A DNA stretch of 64,000 bases from Halovivax asiaticus JCM 14624 (GTDB lineage Archaea > Halobacteriota > Halobacteria > Halobacteriales > Natrialbaceae). The DNA is taken from contig NZ_AOIQ01000006.1 of assembly GCF_000337515.1 (NCBI RefSeq), positions 68,265 through 132,264 of the forward strand, in the 5' to 3' direction. This document shows, piece after piece, positions 34,735 through 43,601 of this stretch. The translations under genes were made by a program, and so were the position numbers. The notes under the pieces are model-generated. The model was given only the letters and a program-made list of their open reading frames with translations. It was not told where the DNA came from and made no database searches. Numbering within the stretch: position 1 is the stretch's first letter; the number at the start of each line of letters is the position of its first letter.

Positions 34735-37539
34735 CTAGCGAGTAACGAACATCCCCACCAGGCCGACGAGGCCAAGGGCGATCGCCCCGAGACCGATTTC
34801 GACGGCGCCGGTCGCGGCGAGGGCTGCTCCGGACACGACGCCTGCGCTCGCACCACCGGCGACGAACGCCCCCACACCGACCCCACTGGCTGCGACTCGC
34901 CGGTCGGGAGCGGAGTCCCCCTCTGTCGTTTCCGACGGTTGCGATTCGATCGACCGTTCGAGGTCCGCAACCGCCTGGTCGAGTTCGTCGATTCGGTCTC
35001 GTGGATCGTCGTCGGATTGCTCGTCGGCGAGTTCCTCGACCCTCGATTCGAGCCCGTCGACGCGTTCGTCGAGCGACTCCGGATCGGACGATTCGACCGC
35101 ATCGAGACGCGCCGCAAACGTGCTCACTCGCTCCGCTAGCTCTTCGACGTCGTCGATTGTCGCTCGATCAGCCGCATCAGGCGTCGTCGCATCGAGTTCG
35201 GACACGGACTGGTCGATCGAATCGAGCCTGTCTTCGACCCCGTCGACGTCCCGCCGGAGCGTCTCGATCGACTCGTCAGTAGCATTGCTGGCGGCCTCGA
35301 GCGTCTCGAGACGGTCGCCATTGACTTCGATAGTCGACGTCGCTTCGTCGAGCCTCGATTCGATCGTGGAAATCTTATCGGTGTGTTCTGCAATCGCGGT
35401 CTCGTTCGTCGCCACAGTGGATTCGAGCGATTCGACGTCAGATGCCAGCGAGTCCACGGTCGTCTCTGCAGCGGAGACCGACGACTCGATCGCTTCGAGT
35501 TCGCCGTCGTATCTCGACTCCAGCGACGACACCCGATCGTCGACGGAGCCGACGTCCGATTCCAGCCCTTCGACAGCAGATTCCAGGGACTCAACCGCCT
35601 CGTTCAGCGACTCGACGAACGATTGCAGTGACTCGACATCGGAACCGATCGAATCGATGGTCGAGTCGGTGTCGTCGAGTACCGATTCTACTGCCTCGAA
35701 TTCAGACTCCAGCGCATCTACGGCATCGTCGAGAGAATCGACGTGCTCCTGGGTCGTCACGAACGTCGATTCGAGCTCGTCGATCTGGTTGGTCACCCGT
35801 TCCTCGGACGCGGTCTGGGCCGATTCGAGCTCGTCGAACGAGTCGTCGATACTGGTGGACAGCTCGTCGTCGAGAGCCGAGAGCGTCTCGTCGACGCCGG
35901 AAATCCGTGTTTCGAGTTGTGCGACGGCGTCCTCACGCGCTTGTTCGATTTCGTCGACCCGCTCTGCCATAGCGGCGCGTTCGTCGGCGAGAGTCGAGTC
36001 GAGTTCGTCGACGCGTGTGGACAGTTCCGATTCGAGTTCGTCGACGCGCGCCCGTAGTTCCGCGTCGAGGTCCGCCACGTCTGTCGTCAGTTCCGACTGG
36101 AGTCCATCGAGGTCGCGTCGGTACTCGTCACGGAGCGAGTCCAGTTGGTCGGACAGCGTATCGGTTTCCGTCGACAGTTCGGTCACCGTCTCCGCGATGG
36201 TTTCGAGTCGATCGGCGTCCGCACACGTTTCGATCGCGTCGTCGACAGCCGCGAGGGTCGTCTCCACCTCGTCGAGACGATCACTGGCGGCATCGACAGT
36301 ATCGGTCCGCGCTGTCTCGGCGTCGAGCGAGTGAAGATCGTCTCGGACGGTTTCCAGTTCGTCCTTGAGCGCTGTCGTCGTTTCCTGCAGCGCCGCGATA
36401 TCGTCGTCTCTCGTCCCGAGACGGTCGAAGAGCCGTTCGATCGCGTCGTTCGCAACGTCGTCAGAGGAGGTATCCGAGTCGACCGATTCCTGGGTATCCT
36501 CGGCGTCGACGAAGTCGGTGAGCTGCCTGTCGTCCCGATCGGAGTTGCCTTCACCCGAGTCGTGCGTCGACCACGTAACTTCGGTATAGTCGTCGACATC
36601 GTCTTGAGCGGCGATCAGCGCGCCGCGGGCAGCGCTCGCCGCTGGTTCGTCGGCCAGTCGCACCCCGCGAATCGAAAACGGCAATTCGGCCGCATCGAAT
36701 CGGCCGCCGAAGAGGTATTCGACGCCGTCGACGGCGCCCGATCCCGCGAGCACGACTGGGACGGAAACACCCGGTTCGACGTCGGCAGCGGCCGCTTCGG
36801 TCCGGATCGCGGAGACGACAGATCCACAGAGGTCGTCGTACGCCTGTGCGAGTGCGCGGTCGATATCACCGCTCGCGTCCGGATCGAGTGAGAATTCTTC
36901 GAGCCGGGCAGCGATCTGCGATCGGTTGTGGCCAGTTTCGCCCGCAGCGTGGCCGACGAGCCAGTCGCGGCCCCTCGGAAGGGCAAACGCGAGCACCGGA
37001 ACCCCGTAATACACCAGCGCGACGCTGGTGAGTTTCGCCCCGATATCGATACCCACTCCCGTGAACGTCTCGTGGGCGAGTTGATCGGCGACGACTGCGT
37101 ACCCCGTGCTAATGGGGGTCGCGTCGACGTCCAGTGTGCGGAATACCTCGTCGATCGCATCTCGGTGCCGGGCTGTCGGTGTGTCGGCGTCGACGATGGT
37201 CCCGGGGACGGTATACGAGAGGCGAGTCTCCGGTTCGTCCGAAAGCGCGTCCGTGATGAGTGCCTCGATAGCCGGGTTCGCGTACGGTTCCGTCGAGAGC
37301 AGTCCACGTTCGAAAATGGCGAGTGGCTCGGCATCGGCTGCCGTCGATCGATCTCGTGCAGGGGCGCCGACGACGTAGGTCGCTCCCGATGTCTCGACCG
37401 TCAGTTCCCCCGTCTCCGACGCATCGTCGTCCTCGTCGAGTGGGTAGGCGATTGCCGGAATCGTGTCGACGACCGGCCCGTCCGACCCGTCACGCGCGAT
37501 CCGGAGTTCCTCAGTAGAAAGGGCGATACCAGTTGCCAT
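34735..37539 (-). CDS. Actin-fold domain plus long coiled coil plus C-terminal membrane hairpin; undescribed architecture
   Basis: The protein has 934 residues. Residues 1-315 read as an actin/Hsp70-like ATPase domain: N-terminal GIALSTEELRIA in the phosphate-1 position (Asp lost), YTVPGTIVD and ISTGYAVVADQL, phosphate-2 loop GIDIGAKLTSVALVYYG (163-179), adenosine motif VVLAGSGAVDGVEYLF (262-277) and EPAASAARGALIAA. Residues 320-365 are an acidic linker. About 365-865 are heptad-like Leu/Val/Ile-Asp-Glu-Ser repeats, a very long coiled coil. Residues 885-934 hold two Gly/Ala-rich hydrophobic helices ending in Arg. It should be membrane-anchored with a cytoplasmic coil and head, which could build a cortical filament or span the envelope. 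The next gene upstream on the strand is the cdpB1-like gene. Confidence 0.75.
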   Translation of the reverse strand: MATGIALSTEELRIARDGSDGPVVDTIPAIAYPLDEDDDASETGELTVETSGATYVVGAPARDRSTAADAEPLAIFERGLLSTEPYANPAIEALITDALSDEPETRLSYTVPGTIVDADTPTARHRDAIDEVFRTLDVDATPISTGYAVVADQLAHETFTGVGIDIGAKLTSVALVYYGVPVLAFALPRGRDWLVGHAAGETGHNRSQIAARLEEFSLDPDASGDIDRALAQAYDDLCGSVVSAIRTEAAAADVEPGVSVPVVLAGSGAVDGVEYLFGGRFDAAELPFSIRGVRLADEPAASAARGALIAAQDDVDDYTEVTWSTHDSGEGNSDRDDRQLTDFVDAEDTQESVDSDTSSDDVANDAIERLFDRLGTRDDDIAALQETTTALKDELETVRDDLHSLDAETARTDTVDAASDRLDEVETTLAAVDDAIETCADADRLETIAETVTELSTETDTLSDQLDSLRDEYRRDLDGLQSELTTDVADLDAELRARVDELESELSTRVDELDSTLADERAAMAERVDEIEQAREDAVAQLETRISGVDETLSALDDELSTSIDDSFDELESAQTASEERVTNQIDELESTFVTTQEHVDSLDDAVDALESEFEAVESVLDDTDSTIDSIGSDVESLQSFVESLNEAVESLESAVEGLESDVGSVDDRVSSLESRYDGELEAIESSVSAAETTVDSLASDVESLESTVATNETAIAEHTDKISTIESRLDEATSTIEVNGDRLETLEAASNATDESIETLRRDVDGVEDRLDSIDQSVSELDATTPDAADRATIDDVEELAERVSTFAARLDAVESSDPESLDERVDGLESRVEELADEQSDDDPRDRIDELDQAVADLERSIESQPSETTEGDSAPDRRVAASGVGVGAFVAGGASAGVVSGAALAATGAVEIGLGAIALGLVGLVGMFVTR

Positions 37540-37700
37540 GTCGGCGACAGTATCCGACCGATAATGGTAGTTCGGCTCCGAATACCAGATGTGAAAATCA
37601 GACCGCCGTTCGTGCCAGTAGCGATGCGATCGAACGTCGAAACCGAGCGGTGGCGAAAATCACGGTAGTGACCCACACATCGAGACGGGAACCTCTAGCG

Positions 37701-37708
37701 TTATAATA
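37701..37708 (+). promoter_or_regulatory. TATA box of pckA
   Basis: TTATAATA is centred about 27 bases before the ATG at 37732, so the transcript should begin at the start codon. Confidence 0.6.
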
Positions 37709-37731
37709 GGGGAACGAGAGTACTAGCGTAC

Positions 37732-39243
37732 ATGTCCGAAACCGGGACAGAACCGCCGACGTACGCGACCCGGCTCCCCGACCCGGAACGTGCGTCGAAT
37801 ATTCGGTACAATCCGACACTCACCGAACTCCGCTCGCTCGCGCGCGACGACGAGCGAACGACGGAGTACGGCTCCCCTGCGTACGTCAGCGAGTATCGCT
37901 CCCGCAGCGCAGATCGAACGAAGAACGCGATCGACGACGAACTAACCGAGGCGGATCACTCACTCGTTCTCGACGCCATCACCTCTCTCTCGGATCGTGA
38001 TCTCCTCTGCGTCGACCGGCTCGTCGGGCGCCACCCCGACGCGACGTACTGCTGTCGGCTGTTCGTTCCGACGGCGTACGCCCGAATTGCCCTCACCTGG
38101 GCGAAACTCTTCGAACCGACCGACGGCCGCGATCCTGATTTTCAAACCGTTCAACTTCCCGACGCCGAGGAGACGGCGATCCGTGTCTTCCCGGACGAGG
38201 GGACGACCGCCGTCCTCGGCTCCGACTACACCGGCGAAGCCAAGAAATCGTTCCTCCGACTCTTCATGTATCGGGCCAAAGAGAACGGTGGCCTCGGCCT
38301 CCACGCCGGAAGCAAGCGGGTAACGGTGACCGACGACGAATCGACGGAACGGACGGTCGGCCAACTGTTCCTCGGACTCTCCGCGACGGGTAAATCGACG
38401 CTTACGTCCCACGGGTGCTGGCTCGACGAGCCCGAACACGCCGCGATGCTGCAGGACGACGTCTGTGCACTGTTGCCGGATGGATCCGTCGCCGGCAGCG
38501 AGGGCCAAGGGCTGTACATCAAGACACACGGGTTGACCGAGAGCGAACAACCCGCCCTCTACGACGCGGCGACAGCAGCGTCGGCCGTCTTCGAAAACGT
38601 CGCCGTCGACGAAGACGGGGCCGTCGACTTCGAGGACGACCAGTACACGGCGAACGCGCGGGCGGTCGTCCAGCGCGACGAACTCGAGAGTGCCGCCGAG
38701 GAAATCGACCTCGACGGCGTCGACCAGATCTTCTTCATCACCCGAAACCCCCTCATGCCGCCCGTCACCAAACTCGACGATCAACAGGCGGCAGTCGCCT
38801 TCATGCTCGGTGAGTCCATCGAGACGAGCGCCGGTGATCCGTCACGTGCGGGCGAATCGATTCGCGTCGTCGGGACGAATCCGTTCATCATCGGACCGGA
38901 GGGCGCGGAGGGGAACATCTTCAGAGAGCTCGTCCGCACGCTCGACGTCGACTGTTACGTCATGAACACGGGCTACATCGGCCAGCAGACGGTCGATATC
39001 GGCGTCACGGAGTCGGTGACGCTTCTGACGGAGATCGCACGAGGAACTGTCGAGTGGCGAACGGACGACCGAATGGGGCTGACGATCCCCGAATCCGTTC
39101 CCGGCATCGACATCGAACAATTCTACGTCCCGGATCACGTCGACGACTACGAGGACGCACGAGCCGCACTGCGGGAAGAACGAGCGGTGTATCTCGACTC
39201 GTTCCCACAACTCGACGACGAGATCGCCGACGCCGTCTACTGA
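37732..39243 (+). CDS. pckA: Phosphoenolpyruvate carboxykinase (ATP)
   Basis: The 503-residue enzyme has the PEP-carboxykinase P-loop LFLGLSATGKSTLTS (about residues 218-232), the metal- and oxaloacetate-binding LQDDVCALLPDG, and ITRNPLMPPVTKL. It converts oxaloacetate and ATP to phosphoenolpyruvate, CO2 and ADP, the entry to gluconeogenesis. It is an archaeal version of the ATP-dependent family and slightly shorter than bacterial PckA. It is divergent from the actin-coiled-coil gene and sits next to a small zinc-finger gene. Confidence 0.9.
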   Translation: MSETGTEPPTYATRLPDPERASNIRYNPTLTELRSLARDDERTTEYGSPAYVSEYRSRSADRTKNAIDDELTEADHSLVLDAITSLSDRDLLCVDRLVGRHPDATYCCRLFVPTAYARIALTWAKLFEPTDGRDPDFQTVQLPDAEETAIRVFPDEGTTAVLGSDYTGEAKKSFLRLFMYRAKENGGLGLHAGSKRVTVTDDESTERTVGQLFLGLSATGKSTLTSHGCWLDEPEHAAMLQDDVCALLPDGSVAGSEGQGLYIKTHGLTESEQPALYDAATAASAVFENVAVDEDGAVDFEDDQYTANARAVVQRDELESAAEEIDLDGVDQIFFITRNPLMPPVTKLDDQQAAVAFMLGESIETSAGDPSRAGESIRVVGTNPFIIGPEGAEGNIFRELVRTLDVDCYVMNTGYIGQQTVDIGVTESVTLLTEIARGTVEWRTDDRMGLTIPESVPGIDIEQFYVPDHVDDYEDARAALREERAVYLDSFPQLDDEIADAVY

Positions 39244-39357
39244 TCGCCGGATTCGGTTGCGGCGCCGAGTCGACCACGTTCAGGCCAATTTACCTACTCT
39301 GGGCAAATTCCGCCGGTTACCCGTGCGTGTATCCGTTTCCAGTGCTGCAATGACTGC

Positions 39358-39561
39358 ATGGCGACCGACGGTCAGGACCGATCCATTCGCGCGCCGGACC
39401 GGCGTCGATGTGAACAGTGTGGACGCGTCGAAACCTGGGATCCACTTCGACAACAGTGGGCGATCGCCGACGCGACCCGCAGGGATCGAACACGTCGGTG
39501 GTGCATCCACGAGTGGGACATTACTGGCACCTTCTGTCCCGTCGAGTCGGCCGATCGATAG
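39358..39561 (+). CDS. Small zinc-finger protein with HEWD motif (67 residues)
   Basis: The 67-residue product carries CEQCGRVETWDP (residues 18-29) and WCIHEWDITGTFCP (about 48-61), giving C-x2-C and C-x-H...C ligands for one zinc. I recall the HEWDI-GTF phrase as a conserved short-protein signature in haloarchaea. The function is unknown. A TATA-like ATTTACC near 39288 lies about 70 bases upstream, so a short leader is possible. Confidence 0.65.
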   Translation: MATDGQDRSIRAPDRRRCEQCGRVETWDPLRQQWAIADATRRDRTRRWCIHEWDITGTFCPVESADR

Positions 39562-39796
39562 AGTTGAGCGAGCACGAACAGATCGATCGCAGCCACGTCG
39601 GTGGCCGAGAACCGACGTGTCCGGACGAAGTACAGCCTATGCTAAGTTGCCGATGGGGGTCGGCTCACCGGTTGACCGATCGGTCGCAAAGCGGACCCCG
39701 TGTCGAACCCACACGCACCGGCCGAGCTGGTTTTCGGCCTGCAGACGCTCGCGTCGAAAAGCAACCCTTAAAACTCGCGCAGTGATTTGATCGCGT

Positions 39797-40285
39797 ATGG
39801 CTGGAACCATCGAAGTCCTCGTTCCGGGCGGAGCGGCCAATCCAGGGCCGCCGCTCGGACCGGAGCTCGGACCGACGCCCGTCGACGTGCAGGCGGTCGT
39901 CCAGGAGATCAACGATCAGACAGCTGCGTTCGACGGAACGGAAGTCCCCGTCACCGTCGACTACGAAGACGATGGCTCGTTCACCATCGACGTCGGTGTC
40001 CCGCCGACGGCTGCACTCGTCAAGGACGAGGCCGGGTTCGAAACCGGGAGCGGTGAACCGCAAGAAGAGTTCGTCGCCGACCTCTCGGTCGACCAGGTCA
40101 AAACGATCGCCGAACAGAAACTGCCAGACCTCCTCGCGTACGATCTGAAGAACGCGACCAAAGAGGTCGTCGGCACGTGCACCTCACTGGGCGTGACGAT
40201 CGAAGGAGAGAATCCGCGAGAGTTCAAAGCGAAGATCGACGACGGCGAGTACGACGACGTCTTCGCCGACGAAGCGGCGGCGTAA
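39797..40285 (+). CDS. rpl11: Ribosomal protein L11 (uL11)
   Basis: The 162-residue protein begins with AGTIEVLVPGGAANPGPPLG, the conserved uL11 start that contacts translation factors, followed by the rRNA-binding C-terminal domain (KNATKEVVGTCTSLGV). It forms the base of the L12 stalk. A TATA element CTTAAAAC about 27 bases upstream marks a leaderless gene. The L1-L10-L12 operon follows after an opposite-strand membrane gene. Confidence 0.97.
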   Translation: MAGTIEVLVPGGAANPGPPLGPELGPTPVDVQAVVQEINDQTAAFDGTEVPVTVDYEDDGSFTIDVGVPPTAALVKDEAGFETGSGEPQEEFVADLSVDQVKTIAEQKLPDLLAYDLKNATKEVVGTCTSLGVTIEGENPREFKAKIDDGEYDDVFADEAAA

Positions 40286-40412
40286 TTCGCTGAGACCGTC
40301 CGGTCCCGTTTTCACCGTCGGTTGTGACGCTCAGTTCCCATACCAGCAACTGCAGTCAAGTTCGTCCAGGTTGTCGGACAGTGTGGAACCGACCGAACGA
40401 ATCGCCCGTCGG

Positions 40413-41015
40413 TTAAATCTTGTTCGCGGGTGGGACAGACCGATCGGCAGGATCCGATGCTGCACCGCCGGAGACGAATACCCGAGCGCCGGCGCCAGCT
40501 CCATAGCAGATAACGAACCCAGTAACGGCGATGAGTGTCACGGTGTGGACTGCCGACACGCCGACCACGAGCGCGCCGACCACGAGCCCCACCCCGACGC
40601 TATCGCGAAGGAAGGGACCCGAAAGTCCGTTTCCAGTGGAGACGATCGCGATGAGCGCCCACGTTGGCAACAGTGCCAGACAGACGGTCACGAGCGGAAT
40701 CGCGAAGAAAACGCCGATGTCCGAGTGACTGAGCAAGAGACCGATGTAGGCGAGCGCACCGAACACGAGGGCCGTTGGAATGCCGATCAAGATCGAGATG
40801 ACGGGGCTGCGTCGTGCCGTCACGATAGTCCGTCTGCTGTAATCGGGGAGCAACCCAAGGACGGTGATCCCAACGACGAGTATCGCTGCCACCACGAGCG
40901 CGATACGGACGACGGGAGAGACACCCATATAGAAGTCGACGACTGCCTGCTGGTCGGACAGTGGTGTCGCCGGTCGCTCAGCGAGCCCACCCACCCGACG
41001 GCCGCTGAGGAGCAT
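40413..41015 (-). CDS. Haloarchaeal polytopic membrane protein, unknown function
   Basis: The 200-residue protein has about five hydrophobic helices; VSPVVRIALVVAAILVVGI and VISILIGIPTALVFGALAYIG are the clearest. A conserved-looking DYSRRTIVTARRSPV loop separates the first two. There is no signal peptide or active-site motif. It is inserted between L11 and the L1 operon on the other strand. Several small haloarchaeal membrane families have this shape, and I cannot name one with confidence. Confidence 0.65.
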   Translation of the reverse strand: MLLSGRRVGGLAERPATPLSDQQAVVDFYMGVSPVVRIALVVAAILVVGITVLGLLPDYSRRTIVTARRSPVISILIGIPTALVFGALAYIGLLLSHSDIGVFFAIPLVTVCLALLPTWALIAIVSTGNGLSGPFLRDSVGVGLVVGALVVGVSAVHTVTLIAVTGFVICYGAGAGARVFVSGGAASDPADRSVPPANKI

Positions 41016-41331
41016 GGTTCATCACAGGACGATGGGGCACAAAGAAGATTTCGATGAACGTGAGGACACATCGAACCATTCCGGCAGTTGACACCGACTG
41101 GAAGATGGCTCATCTACTCTGACGTATCCGCTCGACGAGGATGCGGTACCGGGCCGTCGAAGAAGCGTCCTGAATTGCCTGTGAAACCGAATCAAGTACT
41201 GGGCGCAAACGGTCCACTCTGACTGGTCCAGAAATGAACTGCCGGAAAATCCCATTTGCCGACTCCAGCGACGCGTCACGGGTCACTTGCAGCGGGCTTC
41301 GACGGGTTTAAGTCCGTAATCCGTCTGAGTC
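41016..41331. other. Gene-free divergent region before the L1 operon
   Basis: I see no coding frame I trust. The plus-strand TATA element GGTTTAAGT at 41305-41313 predicts an L1-operon transcript start near 41335, at the L1-type hairpin. The rest holds the promoter of the divergent membrane gene. Confidence 0.6.
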
Positions 41332-41368
41332 ACGGGTGAGACAGGCTTTGCCTGTTTCACTGACCCGT
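41332..41368 (+). promoter_or_regulatory. Putative ribosomal protein L1 binding site in the rpl1-rpl10-rpl12 leader
   Basis: ACGGGT (41332-41337) pairs with ACCCGT (41363-41368). Inside, GAGACAGGC (41338-41346) pairs with GCCTGTTTC (41350-41358) around a TTT loop. The inner strands leave an ACTG bulge on the 3' side (41359-41362). Two helices separated by an asymmetric loop are the hallmark of L1 sites. The leader of the halobacterial L1-L10-L12 mRNA is known to carry a structure of this kind, near 74 bases long. ATG 41402 has a strong Shine-Dalgarno GGAGGTGA (41391-41398), so this gene is leadered, unlike most here. Confidence 0.65.
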
Positions 41369-41401
41369 AGGAGCACACCCTGCGTACTACGGAGGTGAAC
41401 G

Positions 41402-42040
41402 ATGGCAGATTCGGATATCGAAACAGCAGTCACGCGCGCACTCGACGAGTCGCCGGATCGGAACTTTACCGAGACGGTCGATCTCGCGATCAACCTGCGT
41501 GACCTAGATCTTGACGAACCGTCGAATCGCGTCGACGAGTCCGTCGTCCTCCCGGCCGGCACCGGCCAGGAGACGACGATCGTCGTCTTCGCCGAAGGAG
41601 AGACGGCGCTCAGAGCTGAGGACGTCGCAGACGACGTTCTCGATGGCGACGAGCTCGCCGACCTCGGTGACGACGACGATGCGGCCAAAGAGCTGGCCGA
41701 CGACACCGACTTCTTCATCGCCGAAGAGGCGATGATGCAGAACATCGGACGGTACCTCGGTACTGTCCTCGGTCCGCGCGGGAAGATGCCGACGCCGCTC
41801 TCGCCGGACGACGACGTGGTGGAGACAGTAAACAGAATGAAAAACACCGTGCAACTGCGTTCCGGTGACCGACGCACGTTCCATACGCGCGTGGGCGCCG
41901 AGGACATGGGCGCGGAGGACATTTCGGACAACATCGACGTGATCCTCCGCCGACTGCACGCGGATCTGGAGAAGGGTCCACAGAACATCGGCTCCGTCTT
42001 CGTGAAGACGACGATGGGCCCGTCCGTGGAGGTGGCCTGA
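41402..42040 (+). CDS. rpl1: Ribosomal protein L1 (uL1)
   Basis: The 212-residue protein has the archaeal L1 core ([16 protein letters not shown], then [10 protein letters not shown] and the C-terminal [13 protein letters not shown]). It binds 23S rRNA near the E site and, in archaea, represses its own mRNA; the leader structure at 41332-41368 fits. It starts with a good Shine-Dalgarno and is followed by rpl10 after one base. Confidence 0.97.
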   Translation: MADSDIETAVTRALDESPDRNFTETVDLAINLRDLDLDEPSNRVDESVVLPAGTGQETTIVVFAEGETALRAEDVADDVLDGDELADLGDDDDAAKELADDTDFFIAEEAMMQNIGRYLGTVLGPRGKMPTPLSPDDDVVETVNRMKNTVQLRSGDRRTFHTRVGAEDMGAEDISDNIDVILRRLHADLEKGPQNIGSVFVKTTMGPSVEVA

Positions 42041-42041
42041 G

Positions 42042-43085
42042 ATGAGCGCGGAGGCCACCCGCCAGACCGAAAACCTTCCGGAGTGGAAGCGCGAGGAAAC
42101 CGACGAGATCGAGGCTCTCATCGAGAACCACGAGAACGTCGGTGTGGTCGGGATCGCCGGCATCCCCTCGAAACAGCTGCAAGACATGCGGCGCGAACTG
42201 CACGGGACAGCCGTGCTTCGTGTCAGCCGTAACACGCTGCAGCGTCGTGCGCTCGAAGCCACCGGGAGCGACGACCTCACCGAGTTCGTCGAGGGCCAGG
42301 TCGGGCTCGTCCTCAGTGACGAGAACCCGTTCAGCCTCTATCGCGAACTCGAGGCCTCGAAGACGCCGGCACCGATCGGCGCCGGCGAGGTCGCCCCCAA
42401 CGACATCGTGATTCCGGAAGGCGACACCGGCGTCGATCCCGGACCGTTCGTCGGAGAACTCCAGCAGATCGGTGCGAACGCCCGGATCGAGGACGGCTCG
42501 ATCCAGGTGATGGAGGACTCGACAGTTCTCGAAGCCGGCGAGGAGGTTACGGCAGATATCGAGAACGTCCTCAACGAACTCGGTATCGAGGCCAAGGAGG
42601 TCGGTCTCGACCTGCGAGCGGCGTACGCCGATGGCGTCGTCTTCGATCCCGAAGACCTCGACATCGACGTCGACGCCTACGAGCAGGACGTTGCGACCGC
42701 TGCAGCCCAGGCCCGGAACCTGTCGGTCAACGCCGTCTACCCGACGAGCCAGACCGCACCGACACTTGTCGCCAAAGCCACGGGCGAAGCCAAGAGCCTC
42801 GGACTGCAGGCAGCCATCGAGGACGAAGAGCTCATGCCCGACCTCGTGAGCAAGGCCGACGCCCAGTTGCGTGCTCTCGCAGCCCAGATCGACGACACCG
42901 AAGCGCTTCCTGAAGCGCTCCAGGACGTCGAGGCGCCGGCTCCCTCGACCGAGGACACCGCCGAAAGCGACGACGAATCGAGCGACGACCAAGACGACGC
43001 CGACGACACCGAGGCGGAACCCGACGACGATGACGACGATGATGACGGGTCCGGTGCGGAAGGTCTCGGCGCAATGTTCGGCTAA
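42042..43085 (+). CDS. rpl10: Ribosomal protein L10 (uL10, P0-type)
   Basis: The 347-residue archaeal P0-type protein has an N-terminal rRNA-binding domain ([20 protein letters not shown]), helical L12-binding spine segments in the second half ([12 protein letters not shown] and [10 protein letters not shown]), and a long acidic tail ending [10 protein letters not shown]. The last residues match the end of L12 (GLGELFG), the shared peptide that recruits GTPase factors. It is in one operon with rpl1 and rpl12. Confidence 0.97.
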   Translation: MSAEATRQTENLPEWKREETDEIEALIENHENVGVVGIAGIPSKQLQDMRRELHGTAVLRVSRNTLQRRALEATGSDDLTEFVEGQVGLVLSDENPFSLYRELEASKTPAPIGAGEVAPNDIVIPEGDTGVDPGPFVGELQQIGANARIEDGSIQVMEDSTVLEAGEEVTADIENVLNELGIEAKEVGLDLRAAYADGVVFDPEDLDIDVDAYEQDVATAAAQARNLSVNAVYPTSQTAPTLVAKATGEAKSLGLQAAIEDEELMPDLVSKADAQLRALAAQIDDTEALPEALQDVEAPAPSTEDTAESDDESSDDQDDADDTEAEPDDDDDDDDGSGAEGLGAMFG

Positions 43086-43106
43086 TCCCAACGGAGACTA
43101 CAGACA

Positions 43107-43445
43107 ATGGAATACGTATACGCTGCACTCATCCTGAACGAATCGGGCGAAGAGATCAACGAAGACAACCTGACCGACGTGCTCGACGCCGCCGGCGTCG
43201 ACGTCGAAGAGTCCCGCGTGAAGGCGCTCGTCGCCGCACTCGAGGACGTCGACATCGACGAAGCCGTCGCCGACGCCGCGGCCGTTCCGGCCGCCGGTGG
43301 CGCAGCAGGCGGTGGCGCTGCCGAAGAAGCCGGTGACGACGAGGACGACGAGGTCGAAGAGACCAGCGACGTCCCGGACACGACGGACGACGATGACGAG
43401 GACGACGAGGCCAGCGGCGAGGGCCTCGGCGAACTCTTCGGCTAA
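43107..43445 (+). CDS. rpl12: Ribosomal protein L12 (P1-type)
   Basis: The 112-residue protein has the archaeal P1 layout: helical dimerisation domain ([21 protein letters not shown]), Ala/Gly-rich hinge, and an acidic tail ending GEGLGELFG. Several dimers sit on L10 to form the ribosomal stalk. It starts 22 bases after the rpl10 stop. Confidence 0.97.
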   Translation: MEYVYAALILNESGEEINEDNLTDVLDAAGVDVEESRVKALVAALEDVDIDEAVADAAAVPAAGGAAGGGAAEEAGDDEDDEVEETSDVPDTTDDDDEDDEASGEGLGELFG

Positions 43446-43601
43446 ATCGGTCACCACACGATTTCTCAGTTCTTTTTGCCGGAAAGCGCCAGCAGTATCC
43501 CTGACACACTCGTGTTCAGGACAGACGTTTCTGACCTACCTACAACTGTCAACCGCCCGCACTTTTATAAGCAATGGCGCGGCCAGCGTGCCCCAGGAAG
43601 G

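Noticed and set aside
35120-36334. Plus-strand 404-codon Ser-rich frame opposite the coiled-coil gene
   Set aside because: Ser-rich product is the mirror of Asp/Glu heptad codons. The minus-strand frame is continuous from actin fold to membrane hairpin.
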